Made by a program: the position numbers and the translations under genes. This document shows positions 24,037-32,824 of a stretch of DNA of 60,940 nt, in pieces. The number at the start of each line of letters is the position of its first letter. Position 1 is the first letter of the stretch. This DNA comes from Bacteroides sp. GTDB taxonomy: Bacteria > Bacteroidota > Bacteroidia > Bacteroidales > Bacteroidaceae. The notes below the pieces were generated by a model. It was not told the DNA's origin. It ran no database searches and saw only the letters and a program-made list of their open reading frames with translations. The DNA lies in assembly GCA_017471925.1 (NCBI GenBank), contig JAFURM010000041.1:1-60940 (forward strand), written 5' to 3'.

Positions 24037-25049
24037 TGCGTAAATGGATAGAAGCCATGCGCCTGCGCACGCTGCCCGTCAGCGTGGCCGGAGTCATTGC
24101 AGGCACGGCCTGTGCAGTGCATGGCGGAACGTTCAGAGCCGTCCCCGCCCTACTATGCCTGTTCTTTGCCGTGCTGGCACAGGTGGCGTCGAACTTCGGC
24201 AACGAATACTATGACTTCAAAAACGGTGTAGACCGGAAAGGCCGTGAGGGCTTCCGGCGTGGGGTGACGGAGGGAGAGATTGCTCCCGAGGCGATGAAGC
24301 GGGCCACCTATCTGACGCTGTTGCTGGCCGTCCTTGTAGGTTGCGCCATGTTCCTCTACGGCCCCTGGTGGCTGCTGCTCGTGGGCATTGTCATCATGCT
24401 GTTTGCCCTGGCCTACAGCACCGGCCCCTATCCCCTCTCCCATCACGGGCTGGGCGACCTGGCGGTCATCCTCTTCTTCGGTGTCGTGCCCGTCACGCTG
24501 ACCTGCTACCTTCAGGAGGGAGCGTGGAGCCTGCTCCGCCTGTCGCTCCCCACCTCCGCAGCCATCGGACTGCTGGCCGCCAATGTGCTGGTGGTGAACA
24601 ACTACCGGGACATGGAAGACGACCGTGCCGTGGCCAAGCGGACGACGGTTGTCCTTTTCGGCCGCAACGTCATGGGGTGGTACTACCTGCTGGCCGGTGT
24701 AGCCGGCATGGTGCTCATGCTGCCGGTGTGGCGCAGCCTTTCTCCCTGGGCTCTGACGGTTCCCGTGCTCTATCTCGCGCTCCACTTCCCCACCTGGCGT
24801 TCGTTCAGGCAGGCCCGTGGTGCAGCCCTCAACCCTCTCCTCGGGCGTACGGCCATCAATCTGCTTCTCTTCTCCCTCTCCCTGCTCGCGGCAGTCTGCC
24901 TCTCATCCTGCTCACTTCAACACCGTTCCCTCCACTTTCCAGTCCTTCACACTGAAGGAGAGGCTGTTGCTCTCCCGAGTGCTCCAGGGGAAGAGGCGGA
25001 GGTGGAGCTGCTGGCCGGGGCGCAGCATGACGTTCATGGGGAAGTCTAA
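24033..25049 (+). CDS. menA: 1,4-dihydroxy-2-naphthoate polyprenyltransferase MenA
   Basis: A polytopic UbiA-family prenyltransferase that joins a polyprenyl chain to dihydroxynaphthoate. The first Asp-rich motif is NFGNEYYDFKNGVDRKGREG and the second is NNYRDMEDDRAVAKRT, with hydrophobic helices throughout. Homology and membrane character end near residue 292 (NLLLFSLSLLAAVCL). The remaining 45 residues are hydrophilic and encoded opposite the 3' end of the next gene, so the reading frame appears to extend past the usual stop. The overlap with the convergent gene is 138 bases. Total length is 338 residues against about 300 for the family. Confidence 0.92.
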   Translation: MMRKWIEAMRLRTLPVSVAGVIAGTACAVHGGTFRAVPALLCLFFAVLAQVASNFGNEYYDFKNGVDRKGREGFRRGVTEGEIAPEAMKRATYLTLLLAVLVGCAMFLYGPWWLLLVGIVIMLFALAYSTGPYPLSHHGLGDLAVILFFGVVPVTLTCYLQEGAWSLLRLSLPTSAAIGLLAANVLVVNNYRDMEDDRAVAKRTTVVLFGRNVMGWYYLLAGVAGMVLMLPVWRSLSPWALTVPVLYLALHFPTWRSFRQARGAALNPLLGRTAINLLLFSLSLLAAVCLSSCSLQHRSLHFPVLHTEGEAVALPSAPGEEAEVELLAGAQHDVHGEV

Positions 25050-26450
25050 CTGCTGCACGCCCTTGGCCGGTCGTTGGGCCTCGCCAAGGTCGGTGCGGGG
25101 ATAGAAGTCCTTGCCGTAGGCGCAAGCTATGCGGTAGGCCACTTCGCCCTCCAGGGTGAGGCTGAGGCGGCGGAGCAGCAGGGTCTGCTCGGTGCGCGGC
25201 ACGATAACCTCCACATACCGCTTCTGTGCCTCGTCTATCTCGGCACTCCATCGACCGCCCTCTATCGTGATTCCCTTGCGAGTCTCTTCCAGCGTACGCA
25301 GAGAGGTATTGTCGAGCGACAGGACAATCGGTTCGCGCTCCTTCACCTCCTGCACGTCGGCACGGACGGGCAGGTGGCGCGACTCTCCGCCGAAGCGTAT
25401 GGTCACGTCCTCCTCCACCGACCCACCGGCCGTAGGCGTGAAGTGCAGGTAGAAACAACGGTTCCACAGGCGGCCCTCCCGATAGGGATAGCTCAGGGAG
25501 GGTCGGGGTGTACCGTGAGGCTCGTCGGCCAGCAGCATTCCCTGAGGAGCCTCAATGGTCAGTTCGCCCTCGGCCGGCTGCAGGTTCAGGCCGGTGAGGT
25601 CAAAGCAGGCCACGCTCTCCTCGCCGGCAAAGAGCGTGCCAAAGTCTATCGTCGTGGGATTCAGCACCAGCGGAATGTCTTCCCGGATGTAATCGGCCAG
25701 GATGCCCTGTGCCTTCAGTCCCTCCACGGCCAGCCGGGCATAACAGGCGGCTCCGGTAGCCTGCGTGTGAGTGCCGTCGGTCGGCACGTAGATGCACTTG
25801 ATGGTCTGCTCGGCTCCCAGCGTCTCGGCATAGTGCTTGGTCAGGGCCGTCATGTCCACCAGCTGCACCTGCTTGTTGCGGGCCACGTGCTTCATCACCC
25901 TGACGTAGTTCAGCGTGGAGTCATCGGGCGCAGTGCCGAGGTCGTGACAGCCCTTAGGGCTGATGGTGCCGTCGTCCGTGAAGTAGCGGCGTATGATGGG
26001 GGTAATCAGGACGGGGGTTCCACCCAGGGCGCGGGTGTCGTCCACGTACCTCTCCAAGCAGTTCTTGTAGGTGATCCAAGGCGCAGTGCCTCGTCCGTCG
26101 GCACCATCCTTGCCGCCCTCTTTCTCGTCGTTGTGTGCAAACTGGATGAAGACGTAGTCGCCCGGCTTCAGGCTGTCGGTCACCAGTTTCCATCGTCCCT
26201 CCTTGTAGAAGGAGTTGGAGCTTCGCCCGCCACGGGCATAATTCAGCACCTTGACCTGTGGTGCAAAGAACTCCTGCAGCATCTCTCCCCAGCCACGGGT
26301 GCGGGTGGTGTTTTCCACATAGTCGGCCATGGTGGAGTCACCGATGATGTGCACGCTGATGCTCTTCTCCTGTTGGTCGCTTCCCAGAGCGTAGTAGGCC
26401 GCCACTCCCGCCAGGAGCAGCAGGACGAGGGCCGATAAAATCTTCTTCAT
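24912..26450 (-). CDS. Secreted SGNH/GDSL esterase, rhamnogalacturonan acetylesterase-like (CE12 type)
   Basis: A 512-residue exported protein. After a signal or anchor helix (MKKILSALVLLLLAGVAAYY) comes the SGNH hydrolase: block I VHIIGDSTMADY with nucleophile Ser, block II NYARGGRSS with Gly, block III QFAHND with Asn, and DGTHTQATGA with the Asp-His pair. From about 250 there is a beta-rich C-terminal region. Such enzymes remove acetyl groups from pectic rhamnogalacturonan. The start is put at ATG 26450 for the signal peptide; an ATG at 26477 overlapping the previous stop (ATGA) is the alternative. It is co-transcribed with the DUF1080 lipoprotein. Confidence 0.85.
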   Translation of the reverse strand: MKKILSALVLLLLAGVAAYYALGSDQQEKSISVHIIGDSTMADYVENTTRTRGWGEMLQEFFAPQVKVLNYARGGRSSNSFYKEGRWKLVTDSLKPGDYVFIQFAHNDEKEGGKDGADGRGTAPWITYKNCLERYVDDTRALGGTPVLITPIIRRYFTDDGTISPKGCHDLGTAPDDSTLNYVRVMKHVARNKQVQLVDMTALTKHYAETLGAEQTIKCIYVPTDGTHTQATGAACYARLAVEGLKAQGILADYIREDIPLVLNPTTIDFGTLFAGEESVACFDLTGLNLQPAEGELTIEAPQGMLLADEPHGTPRPSLSYPYREGRLWNRCFYLHFTPTAGGSVEEDVTIRFGGESRHLPVRADVQEVKEREPIVLSLDNTSLRTLEETRKGITIEGGRWSAEIDEAQKRYVEVIVPRTEQTLLLRRLSLTLEGEVAYRIACAYGKDFYPRTDLGEAQRPAKGVQQLDFPMNVMLRPGQQLHLRLFPWSTRESNSLSFSVKDWKVEGTVLK

Positions 26451-26473
26451 GATGAGTGATGTATAGTTGGGGG

Positions 26474-27205
26474 TCATAGTTCCTTAATCATAATGTCCTT
26501 GAATCGGATTTTCAGTTCGTCGCCCCGATGGAGCTGGAAGGCCAGGTGTCCCTCCGTGCCCGAACGACGCAGCTGATGCGTGTAGTCGTCCAGGATGCCT
26601 ATGCCGTCCCAGTCGGTGCGTACGATGCCGTTGACGATGGTCTTGACGTGCGTACCGCGGCAGATGAGCACCATCTCGTTCCACTCGTCTCCCTTGTCGG
26701 CAAACTTGAACACGTGCTCCTCGGGGGCATACTCGGCGGGTATGCTCCAGTTGGGGCGTGAGGGCGCGAGCCAGCGTTGCACTTCGTAGGTCTCGTCATA
26801 GAGGAGTCCGGTGCGCCAGGCAGCGGGTTCTTTGGGATGGATGTCGGCCTGCGGCCCGTTCAGCCAGCCGCCGTCCAGAGTGGGGTCGTAGGTGCTGCGA
26901 AACTGTATGCCGCTGTTGCCGGTAGATTCCCGGTAGGCCTGAAAGCGGAAGGTGAGGATAAAGTCGTCATAGGTCCGGTCGGACACCAGCCACACGTAGT
27001 GGTGATCCTTGTCGCCCAGCGAGTTGCACAGGATGCTCCCCTCGCTCACGCTCCAGTATTGCTTGGCGCGGTCCTTCTCCCTACACTCAATGTGCCAACC
27101 GCTTAGGTCTTTGCCGTTGAACAGCGGTGTCCATCCCTTCTCTTGGCAGGCAGTGAGCAGCAGGCCCGCCATGACCCATGCGGCCATCTGTTTTCTTCTC
27201 TTCAT
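26474..27205 (-). CDS. DUF1080 (3-keto-disaccharide hydrolase-type) lipoprotein
   Basis: A 243-residue lipoprotein: the lipobox is LLTAC, so the mature chain would begin at Cys. The rest is the concanavalin-like beta-sandwich of PF06439, with WTPLFNGKDLSGWHIECREK at the start and TGNSGIQFRSTYDP in the middle. Family members in Bacteroides act on 3-keto-glycosides; a carbohydrate role fits the adjacent esterase. The stop overlaps the alternative ATG of the esterase by 4 bases. Confidence 0.85.
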   Translation of the reverse strand: MKRRKQMAAWVMAGLLLTACQEKGWTPLFNGKDLSGWHIECREKDRAKQYWSVSEGSILCNSLGDKDHHYVWLVSDRTYDDFILTFRFQAYRESTGNSGIQFRSTYDPTLDGGWLNGPQADIHPKEPAAWRTGLLYDETYEVQRWLAPSRPNWSIPAEYAPEEHVFKFADKGDEWNEMVLICRGTHVKTIVNGIVRTDWDGIGILDDYTHQLRRSGTEGHLAFQLHRGDELKIRFKDIMIKEL

Positions 27206-27348
27206 GGTATGATAGTATTAGTTTATGTCGATATGCCGGGGGGCTGACGGCAAAGGTAGAGCAGATTCTCCCGACAGGCGTGGATAATTTGGTGAAAGGA
27301 GTGAATTATTTGGTTTTTGCCGTCCGCCCCTTCGCATGGGCACAAAAA

Positions 27349-27381
27349 AAAGTCCGAAGCGCAATGTGCACATCAGACTTT
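27349..27381 (-). terminator. Intrinsic terminator of the small lipoprotein gene
   Basis: Read on the reverse strand, AAAGTCTGA and TCGGACTTT (positions 27381-27373 and 27357-27349) form a 9-base stem with one mismatch, followed by more T residues down to 27344. It lies 27 bases after the stop codon at 27408. Confidence 0.75.
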
Positions 27382-27407
27382 CAATTCTCTTCCGTAGAAA
27401 CCCGTCT

Positions 27408-27605
27408 TTATTCGGCAACTACAGCGGCGCTGTCCACTGCAACGGTATCTGCAGTCAAAGTGTCATTAACCACTTCTACAGCCTCTTCAGCTGCCACTTC
27501 CAGCGTGTCTGCTGCTTCAGCCTCAGCGTTGTTGGCCTTATTGCCACCACAAGATGCGAAAGATACGGCTACGATAGCTGCTGCCATCAAAACTAACTTT
27601 TTCAT
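27408..27605 (-). CDS. Small acidic lipoprotein (65 residues)
   Basis: Starts MKKLVLMAAAIVAVSFASCG, a short lipoprotein signal with lipobox SFASC. The mature part of about 47 residues is almost only Ala, Glu, Val, Asp and Thr (AEAADTLEVAAEEAVEVVND). The start is at 27605; an ATG 10 codons upstream would spoil the signal. Promoter and terminator are its own, so it is a single-gene unit. Such small acidic lipoproteins are frequent in Bacteroides; the function is unknown. Confidence 0.8.
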   Translation of the reverse strand: MKKLVLMAAAIVAVSFASCGGNKANNAEAEAADTLEVAAEEAVEVVNDTLTADTVAVDSAAVVAE

Positions 27606-27658
27606 TTTTCCTTTACCTTTTAAAACGTAATACAATCAATTGCTTTATTAAAACGCTG

Positions 27659-27666
27659 CAAAGGTA
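27659..27666 (-). promoter_or_regulatory. -7 box of the small lipoprotein gene
   Basis: Reverse-strand TACCTTTG (27666-27659), a perfect match, followed by CAGCG. It lies 54 bases before the start codon. The -33 box is not clear. Confidence 0.55.
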
Positions 27667-27679
27667 TGCACTTTCTGAA

Positions 27680-28080
27680 TATCTTGTTCTCCCAAACGCA
27701 ACTTTTTTATAAAAAAGTAAACTTATAAAGCCGTTTTTGCAGTGCAATGAGAAAAGTTGTGTGTATATTTATTAATGGTTATTCTCAGGCATAGCTGCTT
27801 ATCCGTATCATCCGTGCCTAAAATCTCAATGAACTGACTTATGACACAGCCCCAATGACTTACAACAAAAAAGCGTGAACTACAATGCCACACTCTTTAC
27901 TTGAAGGTCGTAGGAAACCGTGGAAGAACAGGAGTTAAACAAGAGATACCTAATTATTATGTTTAGCGGACACCAATAATATAAGAAACTACAGTACTCT
28001 TGATTTTTTCTTCCATACCTTTTATATTTATAATGAAAACAAGTAAGGGCATCAATGGTTCACTAAAATTAGAACTATTT
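27680..28080. other. AT-rich intergenic stretch without recognisable gene
   Basis: About 400 bases between the small lipoprotein gene and the DUF4143 ATPase. A degenerate relative of the GGCACGGAT palindrome is seen near 27788-27822 (AGGCATAGCTG ... ATCCGTGCCTAA). I see no open frame, promoter or terminator that I can support in the remainder. The ATPase gene reads toward this region. Confidence 0.5.
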
Positions 28081-29325
28081 TTATAATTCTTCCATCCTCT
28101 TCACCTCCACCACATAACCATCCCTTTCAATCTTTCGGGATTCGTTGGCAGTGATGAGGAGGAGATTGGAGCAATGTAGCTCTTCGGCGCATTCGATGAG
28201 GGCATCCACTTCTCGTTTCTCGGTTTTGGGTGAGGAGAGGTCGTAACATACTTGGACAAGTTGCTCAATGCGGTTGCCTTGGCGAAGGACAAAATCCACT
28301 TCCTTGTCGTTGCGGGAGCGATAATAGAAAAGAGATTTATCGGTATCGTAACCACGACGGAGCAGTTCTACAAAAACTTGATTTTCAAGCAAACGACCAA
28401 GGTTATCACTCAAATTAAAGGCCTTGGCGGTAACAAAGCCATTGTCCACTACATAGACTTTTCGTGCGGCTCGCTTCATCAACTTCAGCTTGTTGTTGTA
28501 GCGGGACAGGTAGAAGAACAGGTAGGGTTCGTGCAAATAGTCCATGAACTTGGCTGTTGTGGTAACACTCGACAGTCCCAAGTCATTGGCAAGTTCATTC
28601 GTGGTCAGCGGATTGCAGAAATTGGTAAGCAGGTACATGGCCAAGGTGTTGAGGTCTGTAGTGTTCCGTACCCGATGACGCTGGCTGACATCTTTCCAAA
28701 CGATGGAGTCGAAGAGTGTAGAGAGATAGCTTTTGGTGATGTTGCGTGCCTCCACAGTTTCCGGATAACCACCGTTGCGCAGGTAGTCATCGGTCAAGGC
28801 AGCAACTTCCGTGCGAGGCATTCCTGTCAAGTCGTGTGGATTGAGTTTGTTCCACTCGAATACTTCTTCCAGACTGAAAGGAAGCATTTCTATCTGCAAA
28901 TAGCGGCCGGTCAGTGCGGTAGCCATCTCACTGCTCAACATCTTGGCATTACTGCCGATTATCACGAGGTTCTTTCCACGACGATAGAGTTTCGACACCC
29001 ACAAGTCCCAGCCGTCGAGGTTCTGCACCTCATCGAGCAACAGATATTCGTAGGCCGGATAAACTTCATCGAGCATACGCATCACCAAATCTTCGCCCCA
29101 AGCGGAAAGTAGTTGGCCATCATCAAAATTCAGGTAAGCGAAGTTCTTGCCTCGCAACATCAGCAGTGCCTGAGTTGACTTACCCACTCGTCGCGGCCCG
29201 CTTATCAGTTTTATCATGGGGTTGGCCAACAACTCATCTTTGTCATAACGAGTATGCCGGTGCAGATAAGGACGAGCCAACAGTTCGTCCCGTTCCTTGC
29301 GCTGATTCAGTAATATATTTTTCAT
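28081..29325 (-). CDS. AAA_14/DUF4143 ATP-binding protein (complete)
   Basis: A 414-residue protein. The Walker A motif is GPRRVGKST (43-51) and the Walker B motif YLLLDEVQN (about 93-101), followed by sensor-like VIIGSNAKML. The C-terminal half is DUF4143 with the PD-(D/E)XK-like FYYRSRNDKEVDFVLRQGN and LVQVCYDLS. The family is large in Bacteroides and is often found in variable regions; its role is unknown, though the nuclease-like fold suggests action on nucleic acid. It neighbours a broken relative, 142 bases away, and two further members lie in this window. Confidence 0.88.
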   Translation of the reverse strand: MKNILLNQRKERDELLARPYLHRHTRYDKDELLANPMIKLISGPRRVGKSTQALLMLRGKNFAYLNFDDGQLLSAWGEDLVMRMLDEVYPAYEYLLLDEVQNLDGWDLWVSKLYRRGKNLVIIGSNAKMLSSEMATALTGRYLQIEMLPFSLEEVFEWNKLNPHDLTGMPRTEVAALTDDYLRNGGYPETVEARNITKSYLSTLFDSIVWKDVSQRHRVRNTTDLNTLAMYLLTNFCNPLTTNELANDLGLSSVTTTAKFMDYLHEPYLFFYLSRYNNKLKLMKRAARKVYVVDNGFVTAKAFNLSDNLGRLLENQVFVELLRRGYDTDKSLFYYRSRNDKEVDFVLRQGNRIEQLVQVCYDLSSPKTEKREVDALIECAEELHCSNLLLITANESRKIERDGYVVEVKRMEEL

Positions 29326-29467
29326 CTTTGGCAGATTTGGTTACTGCAAAAATGATGTTTTTATCCACTTTACCAACTCCTATTGGATAAAAAAGGGGAA
29401 ATTTATCCAGTACGATGCAATTATTGGATAAAATCGGAAAGTTTAGTACTCGTTTGCCAGCCAGGAG

Positions 29468-30456
29468 TCACACACCTTCGCGCAAGAAATGCCTTAAATG
29501 CAGATGGATGATTCCATCGGAATCGTTTCGGGTAACAAACGGGGTCAGAGAGATGACATACTTGGGGTAATTGTCGTTAATGGCTTGCAGATTGCCGAAT
29601 TCACGCTTCCGTGTGGTTTCATCGGCTATGACATAAGCCACCTGGACATAATTCCTATGCCCATCCGGACGGAGACAAACAAAATCTATTTCACCGGCTT
29701 GGAGCTGCCCCACATACACCTGATAGCCCAGACGGACGAAGTGCTGATACACAACGTTTTCCAACACTTTTTCCATATCGCCCTCGCAGCTTCCTCCCAC
29801 AATGGCATTGCGGATACCGTTGTCTTCAAAATAAAATTTGTCGTTGCTCTCGAAGATGCGGCGACCGTGAATGTCGTAACGGTTTACCTTGTGGATGATA
29901 TAAGCCTCTTCCAGATACTTGAAGTAGCTAAGAATCATAGCAGGTGTTATCTGCTCGCCTTGCGACTTCATATATTTGCTCACGCTATTGGCCGAGATAA
30001 GTTTGCCGGTATTGTCTGCAAGAAACATCACCAGATTCTCAAGAAACGGAACGTTGCGGATTTGGTTCCTCATCACGACATCCTTCAGCAACACCGTGTG
30101 GTAGATATCCTTCTGGTATTCACGGGCAAACTCCTCTTCAAACCCCATCTTCAGCAAACCCGGCATACCGCCGTAATTCAGATAAAGTGCCAGCGTTTCG
30201 TTACTGTCCGGCAAGTGGTGGAAGTCCATAAACTCACCGTAGCTTAGAGGCTGTATGTGGATTTCCTTGTAACGTCCGCCAATGATGGTGGCCAAATCGT
30301 TACTCAGCATTTTGGCATTGCTGCCCGTTATCACAATATCGGTGTCGGGCTCGGTGCGGAAGCTGCGCACGCTGCGTTCAAACTCAGCAATGTCCTGCAC
30401 CTCGTCAATGATTGGGAAATCCTATCGAGATAGCGGGGTCTTTTCAATACTTCCAT
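29468..30456 (-). pseudogene. DUF4143 ATPase with internal deletion removing Walker A
   Basis: From 30400 down, the frame is a good DUF4143 ATPase: IVITGSNAKMLSNDLATIIG, GRYKEIHIQPLSYGEF and, at the C-terminus, AGEIDFVCLRPDG. Just upstream the Walker B region FPIIDEVQD is present in the same frame, but no Walker A precedes it. Instead an ATG at 30456 in another frame gives MEVLKRPRYLDRI, the usual start of these proteins. About 80 residues including the P-loop are thus missing and the two parts are out of frame at the junction near 30415-30425. The visible 310-residue frame could be translated from an internal ATG but could not bind ATP normally. Confidence 0.75.
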
Positions 30457-30617
30457 CTTATTCGCACTATTAAAACGCCACAAAGTTAGCATTTTATTCT
30501 TTATACTTCATAAAAACAGCAAGTTTTGAAGTTTCATTCTTTATACTTCACAAAACCTCTCTGCCGTGGCAGTCTCGTTTGACTATCCCTGAAAGCCGTT
30601 GTCACATTTGAGGGTGA

Positions 30618-31925
30618 TTAACTATAATTATTTACACTCTTTGTTCGGCCTTTCCGCTTCAGAAACTCATGGCCGAAGCGGCAGCGCAGGCAGTCGCGCT
30701 TCTCGCAATACTCGTGGTGAAGCTGTAGCAGAGCCTGGGTGTCGGCGGCGGTGGAGACGGAGAGACCGGCATCGCTCCACTGGCGGATGATGCGATTGTC
30801 CTCGGCCTGCAGGGAGTCAAGGAAGCGGACGGCACGCTCGCAGAGACGCTCGTCGGACTTATGGAGTCCGTAGGCATAGAGAAAGGGAATGACGGTGTTG
30901 ATGAGAATCAGGTTCAGGGCATTGTCCCCCAGCTGCTTCTTGCGGCGGGCGGAGGACTTGCGGAAGGTGAAGTGGGTTTCCCAATAGGGGGAAACGGAGA
31001 CGGCCAACAGCTGCTTCACGCCCTCCATCGTGTCGGCCTGCATGACGCGGGAGAAGAGGTTCTGCTGTTCGTGGTAGAGACGGGCCAACTGGGCAAGGCG
31101 CACGTGGGGGAAATTGCCGGGCCGCAGGCGAAGGAAGCGCCAACGGGAGGGGTCCAGCGGGGCGGGCAGAGTGAACTTATGTTGCAGGTAGCGGAACTCA
31201 CGCTGCAGGCGCAGGTAGTAGTCGTCGGCCTCGGACAGGTCGTCGGAGAGCAGGCCGGCCTGACCGAAGAAGAGAGCCTCTACCTGGAAGAGGTCATCAC
31301 GGTGCTTGTCCACGGCACGGAGGTCCAACCTTCCGGCCCAGGCTTCGAAGGCGTCACCGTTCAGGCCGAAGCCGAAGTTGCGCGACAGGGTGATGAAGAA
31401 GACATCTTCCCAATGGTTGCCCCAGCGCTGCAGGCGTTGGCCGATGAGGTCGGCCTTCTGCTGCAAACGCTCCACCTGCAGGGCCGAGAGCCAGGAATGG
31501 ACCACCAGACGCGGCAGAGAGGGAAGGACGGCACGACAAGGCGGACAGGGTTCGTCGCGACGGCGCAGCTCGTCATAGCCCTGACACACGGACTCGGGTA
31601 CGGAGAGAAGCATTTGGGGAAGGAGTTCGCCATTGCTCCGCCTCACGATACAGTCGGCCTGGCCCACAACGTGCAGCACCACACTGTCATAGGCAGGGTC
31701 GTGGTCGTGGCCATGGCGCATCCAGTCGGAAGCCTGGGTGTGAATCTCCACATTGCCCACCCACAACGTGCCGCCAATCTTCAGTTTGGCATTGAAGAAG
31801 TCGGGACCGGCATGGGGGTTGGAGAGTCCCGGGTCTATCACCTCCACCGCCTCTCCGTCTGTGGTGCAGAGGGGAGCCAGACGATAGATTTTATGCTTCC
31901 AGGCATAGTGTAGCAGCTTTTCCAT
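30618..31925 (-). CDS. DUF2851 family protein
   Basis: A 435-residue protein of a family nearly restricted to Bacteroidetes. Its start is typical: MEKLLHYAWKHKIYRLAPL, with VIDPGLSNPHAGPDFFNAKL and WVGNVEIHTQASDWMRHGHD. The latter resembles a PD-(D/E)XK-type arrangement, but a catalytic role is not proven. The C-terminus has four cysteines in CEKRDCLRCRFGHEFL that could bind zinc. It is divergent from dapB, with overlapping promoter regions. The function is unknown. Confidence 0.82.
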   Translation of the reverse strand: MEKLLHYAWKHKIYRLAPLCTTDGEAVEVIDPGLSNPHAGPDFFNAKLKIGGTLWVGNVEIHTQASDWMRHGHDHDPAYDSVVLHVVGQADCIVRRSNGELLPQMLLSVPESVCQGYDELRRRDEPCPPCRAVLPSLPRLVVHSWLSALQVERLQQKADLIGQRLQRWGNHWEDVFFITLSRNFGFGLNGDAFEAWAGRLDLRAVDKHRDDLFQVEALFFGQAGLLSDDLSEADDYYLRLQREFRYLQHKFTLPAPLDPSRWRFLRLRPGNFPHVRLAQLARLYHEQQNLFSRVMQADTMEGVKQLLAVSVSPYWETHFTFRKSSARRKKQLGDNALNLILINTVIPFLYAYGLHKSDERLCERAVRFLDSLQAEDNRIIRQWSDAGLSVSTAADTQALLQLHHEYCEKRDCLRCRFGHEFLKRKGRTKSVNNYS

Positions 31926-31944
31926 TGTTAAGAAGTCGTTAATA

Positions 31945-31976
31945 TTGCCACAAATGTAATAAAAACATTACCTTTG
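31945..31976. promoter_or_regulatory. Overlapping divergent promoters of DUF2851 and dapB
   Basis: Forward: TTGC at 31945-31948 and TACCTTTG at 31969-31976, with a 20-base spacer, 46 bases before dapB. Reverse: CAAATGTA at 31951-31958, i.e. TACATTTG on the reverse strand, a perfect -7 box 26 bases before the DUF2851 start. The forward spacer contains the reverse -7 box, so the polymerases would exclude each other. Confidence 0.65.
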
Positions 31977-32021
31977 CATCGTATAAACCAGTAAAAAACT
32001 GAATTTCAAACGAAGGAACCA

Positions 32022-32780
32022 ATGAAAATAGCACTTATCGGATACGGAAAGATGGGCAAGGAGATAGAGAAAACTGCCCTTCAGCGCGGCCATGAGATTG
32101 TCTGCATCATAGACATAGCCAACCAGCAGGACTTTGCCTCGGAGGCTTTCAAGAGCGCCGACGTGGCCATAGAGTTCACCAGCCCCATGACGGCCCATCA
32201 GAACTGCATGAAGGCATTCGAAGCCGGAGTGAAGGTGGTGAGCGGAAGCACCGGATGGTTGCAGCAGCACCATGAAGAGTTGCACACCCTCTGCACCACA
32301 GGCGGGAAGACCCTCTTCTGGAGCAGCAACTTCAGCCTGGGAGTGGCCCTGTTCAGAGCCGTGAACACCTACCTGGCACGCATCATGAACGCATTCCCCG
32401 AATATGACGTGAGCCTCACCGAGATTCACCACATACACAAGCTGGACGCACCCAGCGGAACAGCCATCACCCTGGCCGAAGACATCCTGAAGCAGATGGA
32501 ACGAAAAAGCCGGTGGGTGAAGGGAAGACTGACGGCAGCAGACGGCACCCTGAGCGGAACCACCCGGTGCCAGGCCAACGAACTGCCCGTAAGTTCGGAG
32601 CGGCGAGGCGAAGAACCCGGCACGCACACCGTGACCTATGACTCCGAGGCCGACACCATCACCATCACCCACCAAGCCAAGAACCGACGGGGATTCGCCC
32701 TGGGAGCCGTGCTGGCAGCCGAATTCACCGCCACACACCAAGGACTCCTGAGCATGGAAGACCTCTTCGACTTCGAGTGA
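32022..32780 (+). CDS. dapB: 4-hydroxy-tetrahydrodipicolinate reductase
   Basis: A 252-residue enzyme that reduces hydroxy-tetrahydrodipicolinate with NAD(P)H in the lysine/diaminopimelate pathway, supplying peptidoglycan precursors. The nucleotide-binding start is IALIGYGKMGKEIEK. The catalytic signature is EIHHIHKLDAPSGTA, with the conserved His pair and Lys. It precedes the signal peptidase genes on the same strand. Confidence 0.95.
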   Translation: MKIALIGYGKMGKEIEKTALQRGHEIVCIIDIANQQDFASEAFKSADVAIEFTSPMTAHQNCMKAFEAGVKVVSGSTGWLQQHHEELHTLCTTGGKTLFWSSNFSLGVALFRAVNTYLARIMNAFPEYDVSLTEIHHIHKLDAPSGTAITLAEDILKQMERKSRWVKGRLTAADGTLSGTTRCQANELPVSSERRGEEPGTHTVTYDSEADTITITHQAKNRRGFALGAVLAAEFTATHQGLLSMEDLFDFE

Positions 32781-32785
32781 ATGAT

Positions 32786-32823
32786 GAATCATCAACCATC
32801 AATTATCAACTATCAATTATACC
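32786..32823 (+). repeat. Short AT repeat spacer dapB/lepB
   Basis: Tandem variants of ATCAACCATCAATTATCAACTATCAATTAT-type 7-9-base units fill the gap between dapB and the lepB start. They are the same kind of sequence as at 34290, 35463 and 41960-42100. Confidence 0.6.
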
Positions 32824-32824
32824 A

